A DNA stretch of 64,000 bases from Streptomyces sp. S3(2020) (GCF_013044505.1 NZ_JABERD010000025.1:1-64000); one strand, 5' to 3'. Positions 1 to 8,381 are shown, counted from the stretch's first letter. Notes: generated by a model from the letters alone, not told the origin. Numbers and translations: made by a program.

Positions 1-219
1 AAGGTGCGGTGTGTGTGGGGAGGTCGGTGCATGTCTGCGGCTCGTGGTGTCGGGGGTGTATGTTTTTTTTTTATCAGCTGGAGGACGCCATCCGATGGTC
101 ACGGGGGTGTCGTGGGTTCGGATATGTGTATAGGGGACGGGGGTGAGGTGGGGGGTGGTGCGGGTCGTGCCGGTGGTGCGGATGGTGCTCAATTGGGGGG
201 CTTGTGGGCGCCTCCCGCG
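1..219. other. Left-edge non-coding stretch
   Basis: No open frame with Streptomyces-like codon use is visible on either strand. It lies just downstream of the MalG-type permease. It holds a run of ten T at 63-72 and GT-rich, low-complexity sequence, both unusual at this GC content. The next gene of the sugar operon, if there is one, lies outside the window. Confidence 0.5.
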
Positions 220-1143
220 TCACTCCTTGACGCTTCCGGCGGCGAGGCCGGACTGCCAGTACTTCTGGAGGAACAGGAAGGCGGCGATCAGGGGGATGAT
301 CGTGAGCAGGGAGCCCGTGATCACCAGGTTGAAGATGACGTCACCGCCGATGGTCTGCGCCTGGTTGCTCCAGGCGCTCAGGCCCAGGGTCAGCGGGTAC
401 CAGTCGGGGTCCTTCAGCATGATCAGCGGAAGGAAGTAGTTGTTCCAGGTGGCGACCGTGGTGAACAGCAGCACGGTCACGATTCCCGGGGCCAGCAGCG
501 GCAGCGCGACCTGGAAGAAGGTCCGCACCTCGCTCGCCCCGTCCATCCGGGCCGCTTCGAGGAGCTCGGTGGGGATCGCCTCGGCGGCGAACACCCACAT
601 CAGGTAGAGGCCGAACGGCGAGACCAGCGACGGGATGATCACCGCCCAGGGGGTGTCGGTGAGTCCCATCTTGCTGAACATCAGGAAGGTCGGCACCGCG
701 AGCGCCGTACCCGGCACGGCCACCGCGCCGATCACGACGGCGAAGATCCCGCGCTTGCCGGGGAAGTCGAACTTGGCCAGCGCGTACCCGCCCAGCACCG
801 CGAGCAGCGTCGCACCGCCCGCGCCCAGCACCACGTAGAGCAGGGTGTTCAGCAGCCAGCGGCCGAAGATGCCGTCGTGGTAGGTGAACGTGGTGCGGAT
901 GTTGTCCCAGAGGGCGAAGTCGTGCGCGAACCAGAGGCCGTTGGAGTCGCCCAGACCCGCCTGGGTCTTGGTGGCGTTGATGACCAGCCAGATCAGCGGC
1001 ACCACGGTGTAGAGGACCATCAGGGCCATCAGCACCGTCATCAGCACACTGCGCTTCGGCTTGCCCGGGCTGTGCTTCTTGCGGGGGGTCCGCAGCCTGG
1101 GGGCGGTGTTCTTCGCGGGGGGAGCGGTGACAGAGGTGCTCAT
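220..1143 (-). CDS. Carbohydrate ABC transporter permease, MalG type
   Basis: This inner-membrane permease of 307 residues forms the channel of a sugar importer with the neighbouring MalF-type protein. A basic, proline-rich cytoplasmic N terminus of about 40 residues is followed by six predicted membrane helices. The EAA loop that docks the ATPase is visible near residues 195-215 (AARMDGASEVRTF). The gene follows the MalF-type permease by a few bases, so the two are co-transcribed, and expression is probably governed by the LacI-type regulator encoded divergently. Neither binding protein nor ATPase is in the window; many Streptomyces sugar importers of this kind share the MsiK ATPase encoded elsewhere. 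The substrate cannot be told from the sequence. Confidence 0.93.
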   Translation of the reverse strand: MSTSVTAPPAKNTAPRLRTPRKKHSPGKPKRSVLMTVLMALMVLYTVVPLIWLVINATKTQAGLGDSNGLWFAHDFALWDNIRTTFTYHDGIFGRWLLNTLLYVVLGAGGATLLAVLGGYALAKFDFPGKRGIFAVVIGAVAVPGTALAVPTFLMFSKMGLTDTPWAVIIPSLVSPFGLYLMWVFAAEAIPTELLEAARMDGASEVRTFFQVALPLLAPGIVTVLLFTTVATWNNYFLPLIMLKDPDWYPLTLGLSAWSNQAQTIGGDVIFNLVITGSLLTIIPLIAAFLFLQKYWQSGLAAGSVKE

Positions 1144-1147
1144 CGGG

Positions 1148-2074
1148 TCACGCTCCCTTGCGCATGCCGCGCAGCTGGACGGCGTAGGCGACGATCATCG
1201 TGATGACGCCCATGATGATGGCCACCGTCGCGGAGTAGTTGTGCTGCTGGCCGTTGAAGGACAGCGAGTACGTGTAGAAGTTCGGCGTGTAGTCCGTGGT
1301 GATGGAGTTCAGCGCCAGCGGACGCAGGATGCTCGGCTCGTTGAAGAGCTGGAAGCTGCCGATGATCGAGAAGATCGTGGCGATGACGATGGCGCCCCGG
1401 ATCGCGGGCAGCTTGATCGAGCTGATGATCCGCCACTGTCCGGCACCGTCGATCTCCGCCGCCTCGTAGAGCGAGGTGGGGATGACACGCAGCGCGGAGT
1501 AGAAGATCAGCATGTTGTAGCCGACGAACTCCCAGGTCACGATGTTGCCGATGGAGGCGAGCACCCAGTCGGGGGAGAGCAGGTCGGGCAGCGAGGTGCC
1601 GAACGCCTCGTTGATGTCGCCCACCAGCCCGTACTTGGTGCCGTACATGAAGCCCCACATCAGGGTGGCGACCACGGCGGGCACGGCGTACGGCAGGAAG
1701 ATCGTGATCCGGAAGAAGCTCTTGCCGTAGAGCCGGCCGCTGTCCAGTGCCAGAGCCACCAGCAGGGCGATGCCCAGCATGATCGGCACCTGGATCGCCA
1801 GGAAGAGCCCCACCCGGCCGACGGCCGCCCAGAACTGGTCGTCCTTGAGGGCCTGGGTGTAGTTGTCCAGGCCGACGAACTGGTTGCCGCCGATCAGCTG
1901 GTTGCGGAAGAGGCTCAGGTAGATCGAGTACGCGATCGGCGCGAGGAAGACGAGTGCGAACACCGCCACGAACGGGCCGATGAACCCCCACCCCGTCCAG
2001 GAGCGTCGGTCCCGTTTCGCCGGAGGCGGTGCCGGGCGCGGCTCGGCGGCGGCCGGCGGTTGCAGCGTTGTCAT
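1148..2074 (-). CDS. Carbohydrate ABC transporter permease, MalF type
   Basis: This is the partner permease of the sugar importer, about 308 residues from the ATG at 2074. I chose that start because GAGGAA lies just upstream and the protein then begins MTTLQPP; a longer frame to 2095 has no ribosome binding site. Six membrane helices are predicted. The EAA loop (SLYEAAEIDGAGQWR) sits about 90 residues from the C terminus. It is first in a two-gene operon with the MalG-type gene. The 230-base gap to the divergent regulator gene holds two copies of a LacI-type operator, so sugar-inducible repression is likely. Confidence 0.93.
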   Translation of the reverse strand: MTTLQPPAAAEPRPAPPPAKRDRRSWTGWGFIGPFVAVFALVFLAPIAYSIYLSLFRNQLIGGNQFVGLDNYTQALKDDQFWAAVGRVGLFLAIQVPIMLGIALLVALALDSGRLYGKSFFRITIFLPYAVPAVVATLMWGFMYGTKYGLVGDINEAFGTSLPDLLSPDWVLASIGNIVTWEFVGYNMLIFYSALRVIPTSLYEAAEIDGAGQWRIISSIKLPAIRGAIVIATIFSIIGSFQLFNEPSILRPLALNSITTDYTPNFYTYSLSFNGQQHNYSATVAIIMGVITMIVAYAVQLRGMRKGA

Positions 2075-2143
2075 GATCGTTCCTCGCTCGTCCACTCATG
2101 GAACCCGCGCCCCGCACTGGTTTCCCGGTGTGGGGCGGCCGTG

Positions 2144-2159
2144 ATGTTTACGCAAACAT
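2144..2159. promoter_or_regulatory. LacI-type operator, copy 1
   Basis: ATGTTTACGCAAACAT is a near-perfect 16-base palindrome with the central CG typical of LacI/GalR-family operators. It lies 70 bases before the permease start and its exact reverse complement occurs at 2190-2205. Confidence 0.8.
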
Positions 2160-2189
2160 CAAGCAGCAAAAAAAGAGACCTGAGCTGTT

Positions 2190-2205
2190 ATGTTTGCGTA
2201 AACAT
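2190..2205. promoter_or_regulatory. LacI-type operator, copy 2
   Basis: ATGTTTGCGTAAACAT is the exact reverse complement of copy 1, 46 bases away centre to centre. It lies about 98 bases before the regulator start, so the regulator probably controls itself as well as the transporter. An A7 tract lies between the two copies. Confidence 0.8.
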
Positions 2206-2303
2206 CCGATGGCGGCATGTCTACACTCCTCCGATGACGCGGGTCAAGGGTCTCCCAGGAGGATCGTGATCAAAGCGATGCAAGGAGAGGCAGGGGGTAG
2301 AAA

Positions 2304-3389
2304 ATGGACGCGACGCACGACACGCCGACGCAGGCGGCCGCACCAGCGGTGACCGGCGGACGGCGCTCGCACGGAACGGTCCGCCCCTCGGTCTCGATGG
2401 CCGATGTGGCACGGCTGGCCGGCGTGTCGTCCCAGACCGTCTCGCGCGTGTCGAACGGTTACGCGGGCGTCAACGAGGAGACACGCCGTCAGGTCCTCAC
2501 CGCCATGCGGGAGTTGGGCTACCGCCCCAACAGCGCCGCCCGCGCCCTGAAGCGCGGCGAGTTCCGCACGCTGGGCGTGATCACCTTCTCCCTCTCCACG
2601 ACCGGCAACGTCCGCACCCTGGAGGCGATCGCCACCGCCGCGGCGGCCGAGGGGTACGCGGTGACGCTGCTGCCGGTCGCCGTCCCCACCCAGGACGAGG
2701 TGCGCGGCGCCTTCTCCCGCCTGGAGGAACTCGCCGTCGACGCGGTGATCGTCATCATGGAGGTGCACCTCCTGGACGCGGCCACCATCAACATGCCGCC
2801 CCGCGTCCAGGTGGTCGTCGCCGACTCCGACGCGGGGGAGCGATACACCGTCGTCGACACCGACCAGGTCGGCGGCACCCGCGCGGCCGTCCAGCACCTC
2901 CTCGGGCTCGGCCATGACACGGTCTGGCATCTGGCGGGCCCCGAGGGCTCCTACGCCGCACAGCGCCGCACCGACGCCTGGGAGGCGACGCTCACCCAGG
3001 CGGGCCGTCGGATACCGCCCCTGGTGCGCGGCGACTGGTCGGCGGAGTCCGGCTACCGGGCGGGCCTGGAGCTGGCCGCGCACGAGGACTGCTCGGCGGT
3101 CTTCACGGCCAACGACCAGATGGCCCTGGGCCTGCTGCGCGCCCTGCACGAACGCGGTCGGCGTGTCCCCGAGGACGTCAGCGTCATCGGCTTCGACGAC
3201 ATCGCCGAGGCGTCGTCGTTCCTGCCGCCCCTCACCACCGTCCACCAGGACTTCGCCGAGGTCGGCCGCCTCTGTGTCCAGGCGGTCCTGCGCAAGATGC
3301 GCCACGACGACGCGCCCCACGGCACGACCCTGGTGCCGACCCGCCTGATACTCCGCGAGAGCACGGCATCTCCTCCGGCAGCGCGCTGA
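2304..3389 (+). CDS. LacI-family transcriptional regulator
   Basis: This 361-residue protein is a sugar-responsive repressor. The LacI helix-turn-helix lies at about residues 30-80 (MADVARLAGVSSQTVSRV, then the hinge region ending YRPNSAARALKRG). A periplasmic-binding-protein-like effector domain fills the rest (VIGFDDIAEASSFLPPLTTV near the end). The N terminus is about 28 residues longer than usual. The start at 2304 follows an AGGGGG element. It is divergent from the two permease genes, and the twin palindromes between them are the likely binding sites. The inducing sugar is unknown. Confidence 0.95.
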   Translation: MDATHDTPTQAAAPAVTGGRRSHGTVRPSVSMADVARLAGVSSQTVSRVSNGYAGVNEETRRQVLTAMRELGYRPNSAARALKRGEFRTLGVITFSLSTTGNVRTLEAIATAAAAEGYAVTLLPVAVPTQDEVRGAFSRLEELAVDAVIVIMEVHLLDAATINMPPRVQVVVADSDAGERYTVVDTDQVGGTRAAVQHLLGLGHDTVWHLAGPEGSYAAQRRTDAWEATLTQAGRRIPPLVRGDWSAESGYRAGLELAAHEDCSAVFTANDQMALGLLRALHERGRRVPEDVSVIGFDDIAEASSFLPPLTTVHQDFAEVGRLCVQAVLRKMRHDDAPHGTTLVPTRLILRESTASPPAAR

Positions 3390-3654
3390 GCGCTGGGCGG
3401 GGAGTGCCGCTCCATGTCTTCGCGGTGCGGATGCCCGCGCGGCGGGGCAGCCGCGCTGTCCCGGCGTCAAGAACTCCCGCGACGCACTCTCAAGGAGGCA
3501 GGGCCTTGGGGCGGTGGACAGGCCGGAAGTCCGAGTCCCAGGCGCTCTGGCGCGGGTCGCCGGGCGCGAGGATCATGCGGATACCGGCGGGCACCCATGG
3601 GGGCGGCCCATGGGGATCGCGGCTCAGTTGCGGCTGAGCCGGTAGGAGGCGGAC

Positions 3655-4326
3655 ATGCCCAGGGACACCCGGGATCTCAACTGGAACTCGCTGCTGCAGT
3701 TCGACCAGGAAATGATCATCAGCGGTCTGAGGACTGACGCCGACGCGGCCCGCTTGCGGGAGAACGAGGAAGAACGGGCGCTTTACCTCAAGAAGGCCGA
3801 GCAACTCGACATGCTGCCCAGGCTGTGGGAGCTCGGTGTCCGACTCACCGTTGACGAATACACGGACGCCCTACGAGTACGCAGGTGGATCCAGCACGAG
3901 CAGCAGATAGCGACCCATGAGCGATGGGTGGCACGCCGCGTGGCAAGGGGCCTGCCCGCCCAGGTCACGCAGTGGAACGCGGACGAGGTCGCGAAGCTCC
4001 GTGCGAAAATCCGGTTCTACTGGTCCGCGGATGGCCACCTGCTGTTCGTCATCCTCGGTGACGACGGCGCACTGACCGTCAACTCCGAGTACCTGACGCC
4101 CGAGTGGGTCGAACAACTCCGCCGCGCGATGCCGTCTTTCACGGAACTCCTGACCCGCTACGCGGACAACCAGGCGTCAGGCCTCGGGCACGCGGGCCTC
4201 GCCCTTGACTCCACCCCGCTCCCTGGCCCCACGCTGCCCGAGCCCGTGCGGCTCTGGTGCGAGCGCATGGAGGAGCAATTGCGCCGCAGAGGGGCGGAAC
4301 AAGCCCGGACCGGGAGTGGGGCGTGA
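3655..4326 (+). CDS. Hypothetical protein
   Basis: I do not recognise this 223-residue protein. It starts at an ATG seven bases after a good ribosome binding site (TAGGAGG). It is hydrophilic, with no signal peptide or membrane segment. The first 110 residues are rich in charged helices and could form a helical hairpin or coiled coil (NEEERALYLKKAEQLDML). A more mixed region near residues 115-160 looks like a small alpha/beta or beta domain. Codon use is ordinary. The gene stands alone between the LacI regulator and a damaged region, so its neighbours give no hint of function. Confidence 0.7.
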   Translation: MPRDTRDLNWNSLLQFDQEMIISGLRTDADAARLRENEEERALYLKKAEQLDMLPRLWELGVRLTVDEYTDALRVRRWIQHEQQIATHERWVARRVARGLPAQVTQWNADEVAKLRAKIRFYWSADGHLLFVILGDDGALTVNSEYLTPEWVEQLRRAMPSFTELLTRYADNQASGLGHAGLALDSTPLPGPTLPEPVRLWCERMEEQLRRRGAEQARTGSGA

Positions 4327-4409
4327 TCTGACCCTGCCCGTATGAGTTCTGGGCCTCTGTATGGCTTGGTTCGTCTCGCCGCCTCCCTCCCGGAGGGGAT
4401 GGTGTCGTC

Positions 4410-4650
4410 TCAGACCTCGCCCAGGAGTACGCGGACCGACTCCCACGCCGTCCCCGCGACCGCTCGTGGCGCCTCGGTCGTCGCGCGGTTCCGGGCCCGG
4501 TGGGACATGCCCTGGACGATCACCCCGGTGAACTCGGCGACCGCGCGGGCGTCGGTGCGGGCCGGGAGGGCGCCGGCCTCGATGTCGGCCCGGATGTGGT
4601 CCTCCAGGCGGTCGATTTCCCCACGGTCCGAGTCGTCGTGGTCCACCGCA
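4410..4650 (-). pseudogene. TetR-family regulator, C-terminal remnant
   Basis: The minus-strand frame ending at 4410 encodes a typical TetR-family C terminus: IEAGALPARTDARAVAEF, then VIVQGMSHRAR, then a closing helix. About 75 residues are recognisable. The N-terminal DNA-binding domain and most of the ligand domain are missing. Homology fades around 4650, where sequence belonging to an unrelated plus-strand gene begins. This is the debris of a deletion or rearrangement, or an assembly join. It should not make a functional regulator. Confidence 0.6.
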
Positions 4651-4694
4651 CGGAAGCCGGACGCACATGGGCCCGGACTCACGTCCCGCACGCG

Positions 4695-5138
4695 ATGAGC
4701 GTCCTCGACACCGACCCCCTCGACCGGCATGTCACCGGCCCTGCCGCACTCCTCGTCACCACGCACCGCGGCGGAACCGTCCCCGCCGTCGAAGCCGCCG
4801 TCGCCGCACTCGGGGAACGCCTCGACGGTGTCCGCCGCGCCAACACCGGTGGCCCCTGGCCCCCGGCCACCACCACCTTCACCCGCTCTGGCCTGAGCCT
4901 CACCCTCAGCGGCAACCGCGGCGTCACCAACCCCCAACTCCTCGCCGCCGCCGAAACCCTGCGCACCGACACCACCGCCGACCCGCTCCTCACCCACGTC
5001 CTGCCTCTGGAGCCCGGCGTCCGCCACCTCGACCAGATCATCGGCGACCGCACCCGCGTCATCGACGGCGAACTCGTCATGCGCCTCGTCATCGACCTGG
5101 GGAACGTCCCCGCACACCGCGGCGACCGACTGCCGTAG
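4695..5138 (+). CDS. Hypothetical protein, probably missing its N terminus
   Basis: The product is 147 residues from the ATG at 4695. Codon use is strongly coding throughout (for example RRANTGGPWPPATTTF and IIGDRTRVIDGELVMRLVI). I do not recognise the family. No ribosome binding site precedes the ATG, and the frame stays open upstream into the TetR remnant. The real N terminus was therefore probably lost at the same break that removed the TetR start. Treat it as a gene fragment or an unexpressed gene. Confidence 0.45.
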   Translation: MSVLDTDPLDRHVTGPAALLVTTHRGGTVPAVEAAVAALGERLDGVRRANTGGPWPPATTTFTRSGLSLTLSGNRGVTNPQLLAAAETLRTDTTADPLLTHVLPLEPGVRHLDQIIGDRTRVIDGELVMRLVIDLGNVPAHRGDRLP

Positions 5139-5167
5139 ACGGAGAAGTCGACCGGCAAGGTCTCGGT

Positions 5168-5206
5168 GAAAACCCCTTGGTGGTCCGCGGCGGGTGCTGC
5201 TAGCTT
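5168..5206 (+). promoter_or_regulatory. Promoter with A-rich box upstream of -35 (WhiB7/WblC-like)
   Basis: GAAAA at 5168-5172, four C, then -35 TTGGTG at 5177-5182, an 18-base spacer, and -10 TAGCTT at 5201-5206. The same layout occurs at 24875-24914. WhiB7 of mycobacteria (WblC in Streptomyces) is known to bind a short AT-rich element just upstream of the -35. Assigning it here is inference. Confidence 0.55.
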
Positions 5207-5212
5207 CGCGGA

Positions 5213-5341
5213 GGCCGTGCCGGAGACGAGGAGGTGGTACCCGTGAACGCAGTATCGACATGGGTGCTCCCCTCCGGGGTCGCGGTCGGGCGATAGGTCG
5301 TCCGGGAGCGCCGTCCACGCGCATTCCCGAAAGGCACGACC
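5213..5341 (+). promoter_or_regulatory. Leader RNA with alternative stems, copy A
   Basis: Arm 1 (GGTGCTCCC, 5263-5271, inside the small ORF) can pair fully with arm 2 (GGGAGCGCC, 5304-5312) if one G-U is allowed. Arm 2 overlaps CGGGA at 5303-5307, which can instead pair with TCCCG at 5325-5329. That alternative is extended by GGTCGT (5296-5301) with ACGACC (5336-5341), and would enclose the weak ribosome binding site and abut the ATG at 5342. The two folds exclude each other, as in translational attenuators. No U-run is present, so control is more likely translational than by termination. Confidence 0.55.
5243..5296 (+). CDS. Upstream leader peptide, 17 codons (copy A)
   Basis: GTG start preceded by a strong GGAGGTG; the peptide is VNAVSTWVLPSGVAVGR. 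It ends 45 bases before the hydrolase start. A second leader ORF of exactly 17 codons starts at 24954. The two share the opening bases GTGAAC-CAGT and GGGTGCTCCC, but the second block is out of frame between them. The RNA rather than the peptide is therefore conserved. I read it as a ribosome sensor that controls the downstream stems. Confidence 0.6.
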   Translation: MNAVSTWVLPSGVAVGR

Positions 5342-6064
5342 ATGCGATTCACTTCCGAGCAGCGTCTCGACGACGGCGCCCTCGAACGCGAATTCACCCT
5401 CGGCGAGATCCCCGGCACCCTGTGGACTCCGGAGTCCGCTGCACCGGTCCCGCTGATCCTGATGGCCCACAACAACGGGTTGCCCAAGAGCCAGGCCCGA
5501 CTGGTGGCCAGGGGCCGGGACACGGTGGCGAACGGCTACGCGGTGGCCACCATCGACGCCGTCGGATGCGGTGACCGGCCCCGCTCCGCCGCCGACGAGC
5601 GGGCTCGCGCCGATCTGCGCCGGGCGATGCAGGCAGGCGAGCCGGTCGACGAGATCTTCGAGTCCCTCGTCGGGCCACTGGTCGAGAACGCGGTCCCGGA
5701 ATGGCGGACCACCCTGGACGCCCTCCTGGCGCTGCCCGAGATCGGCGGCCCGGTCGGGTACTCGGGGTGGATGGCCCTCGGTATCCGGCTGGCGGTGGTC
5801 GAACCGCGCATCGCCGCCGCCGGGTTCTTCGCCGGGGGTTTCGTGCCCCGTGCCCAGCGCGAGGAGGCCCGGCTGGTCACCAGTCCGCTACTGGTCCTGT
5901 TGCAGTGGGACGACGAGGGAAACCCCCGGCAGCGCGCCCTGGACCTGTTCGACGCCTTCGGCACCAAGGAGAAGACGCTGCACGCCAACATGGGCGGACA
6001 CACCGGCACACCCTGGTTCGAGGGGGAGGACGCGAACCGGTTCTTCGGCCGGCATCTGAAGTGA
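5342..6064 (+). CDS. Alpha/beta hydrolase (dienelactone-hydrolase-like)
   Basis: A cytoplasmic 240-residue hydrolase with no signal peptide. The nucleophile elbow is GYSGW near residues 140-144, an unusual form of G-x-S-x-G with W in the last position. The oxyanion region is LMAHNNGLPKS near residues 40-50. A C-terminal NMGGHTGTPWF carries the likely catalytic histidine, and LLQWDDEG the likely acid. The substrate is unknown. The gene sits alone behind a leader with an upstream ORF and a promoter resembling those of the antibiotic-stress regulator WhiB7/WblC, so it may be induced when ribosomes are inhibited. An inverted-repeat terminator follows at 6121. Confidence 0.85.
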   Translation: MRFTSEQRLDDGALEREFTLGEIPGTLWTPESAAPVPLILMAHNNGLPKSQARLVARGRDTVANGYAVATIDAVGCGDRPRSAADERARADLRRAMQAGEPVDEIFESLVGPLVENAVPEWRTTLDALLALPEIGGPVGYSGWMALGIRLAVVEPRIAAAGFFAGGFVPRAQREEARLVTSPLLVLLQWDDEGNPRQRALDLFDAFGTKEKTLHANMGGHTGTPWFEGEDANRFFGRHLK

Positions 6065-6120
6065 GGCCGGGCCGCCCGGCGGGCAGCGGACGGTAGGCGG
6101 CAGATGGTCCCAGCCTGAAT

Positions 6121-6161
6121 GCCGCCGTCGAGGACAGGCTCCGGCCCTCCTCGACGGCGGC
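6121..6161. terminator. Bidirectional terminator
   Basis: A perfect 14-base inverted repeat (GCCGCCGTCGAGGA with TCCTCGACGGCGGC) around a 13-base loop lies between the convergent hydrolase and AI-2E-type gene. There is no T-run, as is usual in Streptomyces. Confidence 0.75.
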
Positions 6162-6163
6162 GA

Positions 6164-7495
6164 TCACGGACGGGCGCTGCCGGCGGTGGACGAAGGCTCC
6201 CCGCTCGGGAGCCTCTCGTCGGGCGCCTCGGGGGAGTGCTCTGCCGAGGCGGCGGCCGGCGCCGGTTCCCCGGTCCGCTGCCTCGGCCGTCTCCCGACGC
6301 GCCCACCGGCGCCGGTGCCGGAGACCCTGCTCCGGTGGCCCTCGACCCGGGGGTCGTCTGTGACGTCGTAGCGCTTCACATACGCCCCCAGGAACGCCTG
6401 GAGGGTGGCGACCGCGGGGATGGAGATCAGGGCGCCGGCGGCTCCGAGGAGGGCGGTGCCGGCGATGACGGAACCGAAGGCGATCGCGGGGTGGATGTCG
6501 ACGGTCCTGGCGGTCAGTTTGGGTTGCAGGAGGTAGTTCTCGAACTGCTGGTAGACCACGACGAAGACCAGCACCCACAGCGCGTACCAGGGGTCGACCG
6601 TGAAGGCTATGAGCATGGGCAGGGCGCCCGCGAGATAGGTGCCGATGGTGGGGATGAACTGCGAGACCAGGCCCACCCACACGGCGAGCACCGGCGCGTA
6701 GGGAACGCCCAAGGTCTGGAGCAGGATGTAGTGCGCTATCCCGGAGACGAGCGCCATCAGGCCGCGTGAGTAGATGTAGCCGCCGGTCTTGTCGACGGCG
6801 ATCTCCCAGGCGCGCAGCACTTCGGCCTGCTTGGCGGGCGGCAGGACGGAGCACAGCGCGCGGCGCAGTCGGGGGCCGTCGGCGGCGAAGTAGAACGCGA
6901 ACAGGGTGATCGTCAGCAGCTGGAAGAGCCCGCCGAGGACCTGGGCGGACACGTCCAGGACACCGGTGGCGCCGTTCTGGACGTAGTTGCGCAGCCAGTC
7001 GGAGCGGAGCAGACCCTCCTGGACGTCCACCCGCCTCAGCTTGGTGTTGAAGTGTGTGTTGATCCAGTTGATGACGGAGTCGAGGTAGGCCGGGAAGTCC
7101 TCGACGATCTTGACGACCTGCTCGGCGAGCATGGAGCCGAGCAGCGTGACGAAACCGGCGCTCACGACCACGAGGCCGAGGAAGACCAGGAAGGCGGCCA
7201 GTCCTCTGCGCATGCCCCGTGCGGCCATCCGGCTCACCGCGGGCTCGATGGCGAGGGCTAGGAAGAACGCGATCAGGATGTTGATCAGCAGGCCGAGGAG
7301 TTGGTGAAAGGCCCAGTCGGCCAGTTGGAACACGGCGACGAGGGCGAGGGCGAGCACCATCGCCCGCGGCAGCCAGCGGGGCATACGGGCAACCGGCGGC
7401 CCGGGGACTTGCCCGGGCGGAGGCTGGGGGCTCGGCGCCGTGTCGGATCCGGATGCGTTCGGGGAGTCCTGAGCGGTCTCGTCTGTGCGTGCCAC
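6164..7495 (-). CDS. AI-2E family transporter (PerM/YdiK type)
   Basis: A polytopic membrane protein of about 443 residues from the GTG at 7495. I prefer that start because the longer frame to 7672 begins with low-complexity, non-membrane sequence. After a proline-rich N terminus come paired helices, a large amphipathic stretch (VVKIVEDFPAYLDSVINW), and four or five C-terminal helices with the conserved PTIGTYLAGALPMLIAF segment. A basic, disordered tail follows. The family is loosely called AI-2 exporters, but members also include Na+/H+ antiporters, so the substrate is unknown. It appears monocistronic. Confidence 0.85.
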   Translation of the reverse strand: MARTDETAQDSPNASGSDTAPSPQPPPGQVPGPPVARMPRWLPRAMVLALALVAVFQLADWAFHQLLGLLINILIAFFLALAIEPAVSRMAARGMRRGLAAFLVFLGLVVVSAGFVTLLGSMLAEQVVKIVEDFPAYLDSVINWINTHFNTKLRRVDVQEGLLRSDWLRNYVQNGATGVLDVSAQVLGGLFQLLTITLFAFYFAADGPRLRRALCSVLPPAKQAEVLRAWEIAVDKTGGYIYSRGLMALVSGIAHYILLQTLGVPYAPVLAVWVGLVSQFIPTIGTYLAGALPMLIAFTVDPWYALWVLVFVVVYQQFENYLLQPKLTARTVDIHPAIAFGSVIAGTALLGAAGALISIPAVATLQAFLGAYVKRYDVTDDPRVEGHRSRVSGTGAGGRVGRRPRQRTGEPAPAAASAEHSPEAPDERLPSGEPSSTAGSARP

Positions 7496-7707
7496 CGGGC
7501 AAGTCTCGCCCACGCCGGATCGCGACCCGACGCCGCCCCGGCCCTTCCCGGGATCCCGGTGAAATGCCCCTTCAGAAGCGGCAGTTGCACATCGCCGCGC
7601 GCTCGCGAGGCAGGTGGTGCGGCTGGACGGACTGCGGACGGTTCTCCGGGACCCCACGGCGGCGCACCGCATCTACAACGTCCCCGGCACACGCGCCCCC
7701 GCGCAGC
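7496..7707. other. Intergenic region, no gene seen
   Basis: About 210 bases between two minus-strand genes. The frames that cross it have shadow-like composition. The upstream region and promoter of the AI-2E-type gene must lie here, but I cannot place them. Confidence 0.4.
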
Positions 7708-8307
7708 TCACCGCACTGGACGCAGAGCCGGATCCTCGGCGACGTACCGGCGCAGGTGGGGTAGCAGACCGCGTTCCAGCAGGGCCCGCTGCCAGTCCAG
7801 CCGTGCCTGCTCCAGCCGGGCGGCGTGCGCGGAAGGGCCGCGCCCGAGTGCCGTGCTGCCCAGCAGCGCGAGGAGACCGACGAACGCGCTCAGGCCTGCG
7901 ACGGTCCCGAGGACCCAGCCGGCGGTCACCAGCGCGCCGGGCAGCGTCCCTTGCACATCGGCCAGTTGGAGGACGTAGCCGAGCAGGAGCAGGACCGCGG
8001 CGGACGGGCCGGCCACGAGGGGGGTGAGCACGGCGAGAGTGGGCAGCGCTCCGGCCCCGGCGCCGCCCTCGGTCTCCTCCGCGGACGCGTTGAGGAAGAG
8101 GCACGTCAGATACGCGTGGTACTCGCGGTGTGCCGCCGTAGTGATCTCGTCGGCGTCCGTGAGCGCCCGGACGCGCAGACGGGCCGCGGCCCCGCCGGTC
8201 GGATCGGCCCGCAGGGCGCTGCGGATGTCCGGGGTGCTCAGTGCCAGGTGCAGCACGGCTTCGAAGTCCGCCCGCTCCTCGGGGCGGAGACCGACCGGTT
8301 CATTCAC
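7708..8307 (-). CDS. Two-helix membrane protein of unknown function
   Basis: 199 residues. The N-terminal 80 residues are soluble (PEERADFEAVLHLALSTP). Two hydrophobic helices follow at about residues 88-115 and 125-150. The C-terminal tail is rich in arginine and leucine (RLDWQRALLERGLLPHLRR) and should be cytoplasmic. No catalytic motif is visible. It sits between a transporter and TerD on the same strand without overlap. Annotated elsewhere only as a membrane protein, as far as I know. Confidence 0.7.
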   Translation of the reverse strand: MNEPVGLRPEERADFEAVLHLALSTPDIRSALRADPTGGAAARLRVRALTDADEITTAAHREYHAYLTCLFLNASAEETEGGAGAGALPTLAVLTPLVAGPSAAVLLLLGYVLQLADVQGTLPGALVTAGWVLGTVAGLSAFVGLLALLGSTALGRGPSAHAARLEQARLDWQRALLERGLLPHLRRYVAEDPALRPVR

Positions 8308-8352
8308 GGGGGCTCCTGACGGGTAGAGGGTCTCGGTGCGGTACGGCGGTGT

Positions 8353-8381
8353 GCCGGGCCCGCTCCGGGAGTGGGCCCGGC
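8353..8381 (-). terminator. Terminator after terD
   Basis: Perfect 9-base inverted repeat GCCGGGCCC / GGGCCCGGC with an 11-base loop, beginning five bases past the terD stop codon. Confidence 0.7.
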
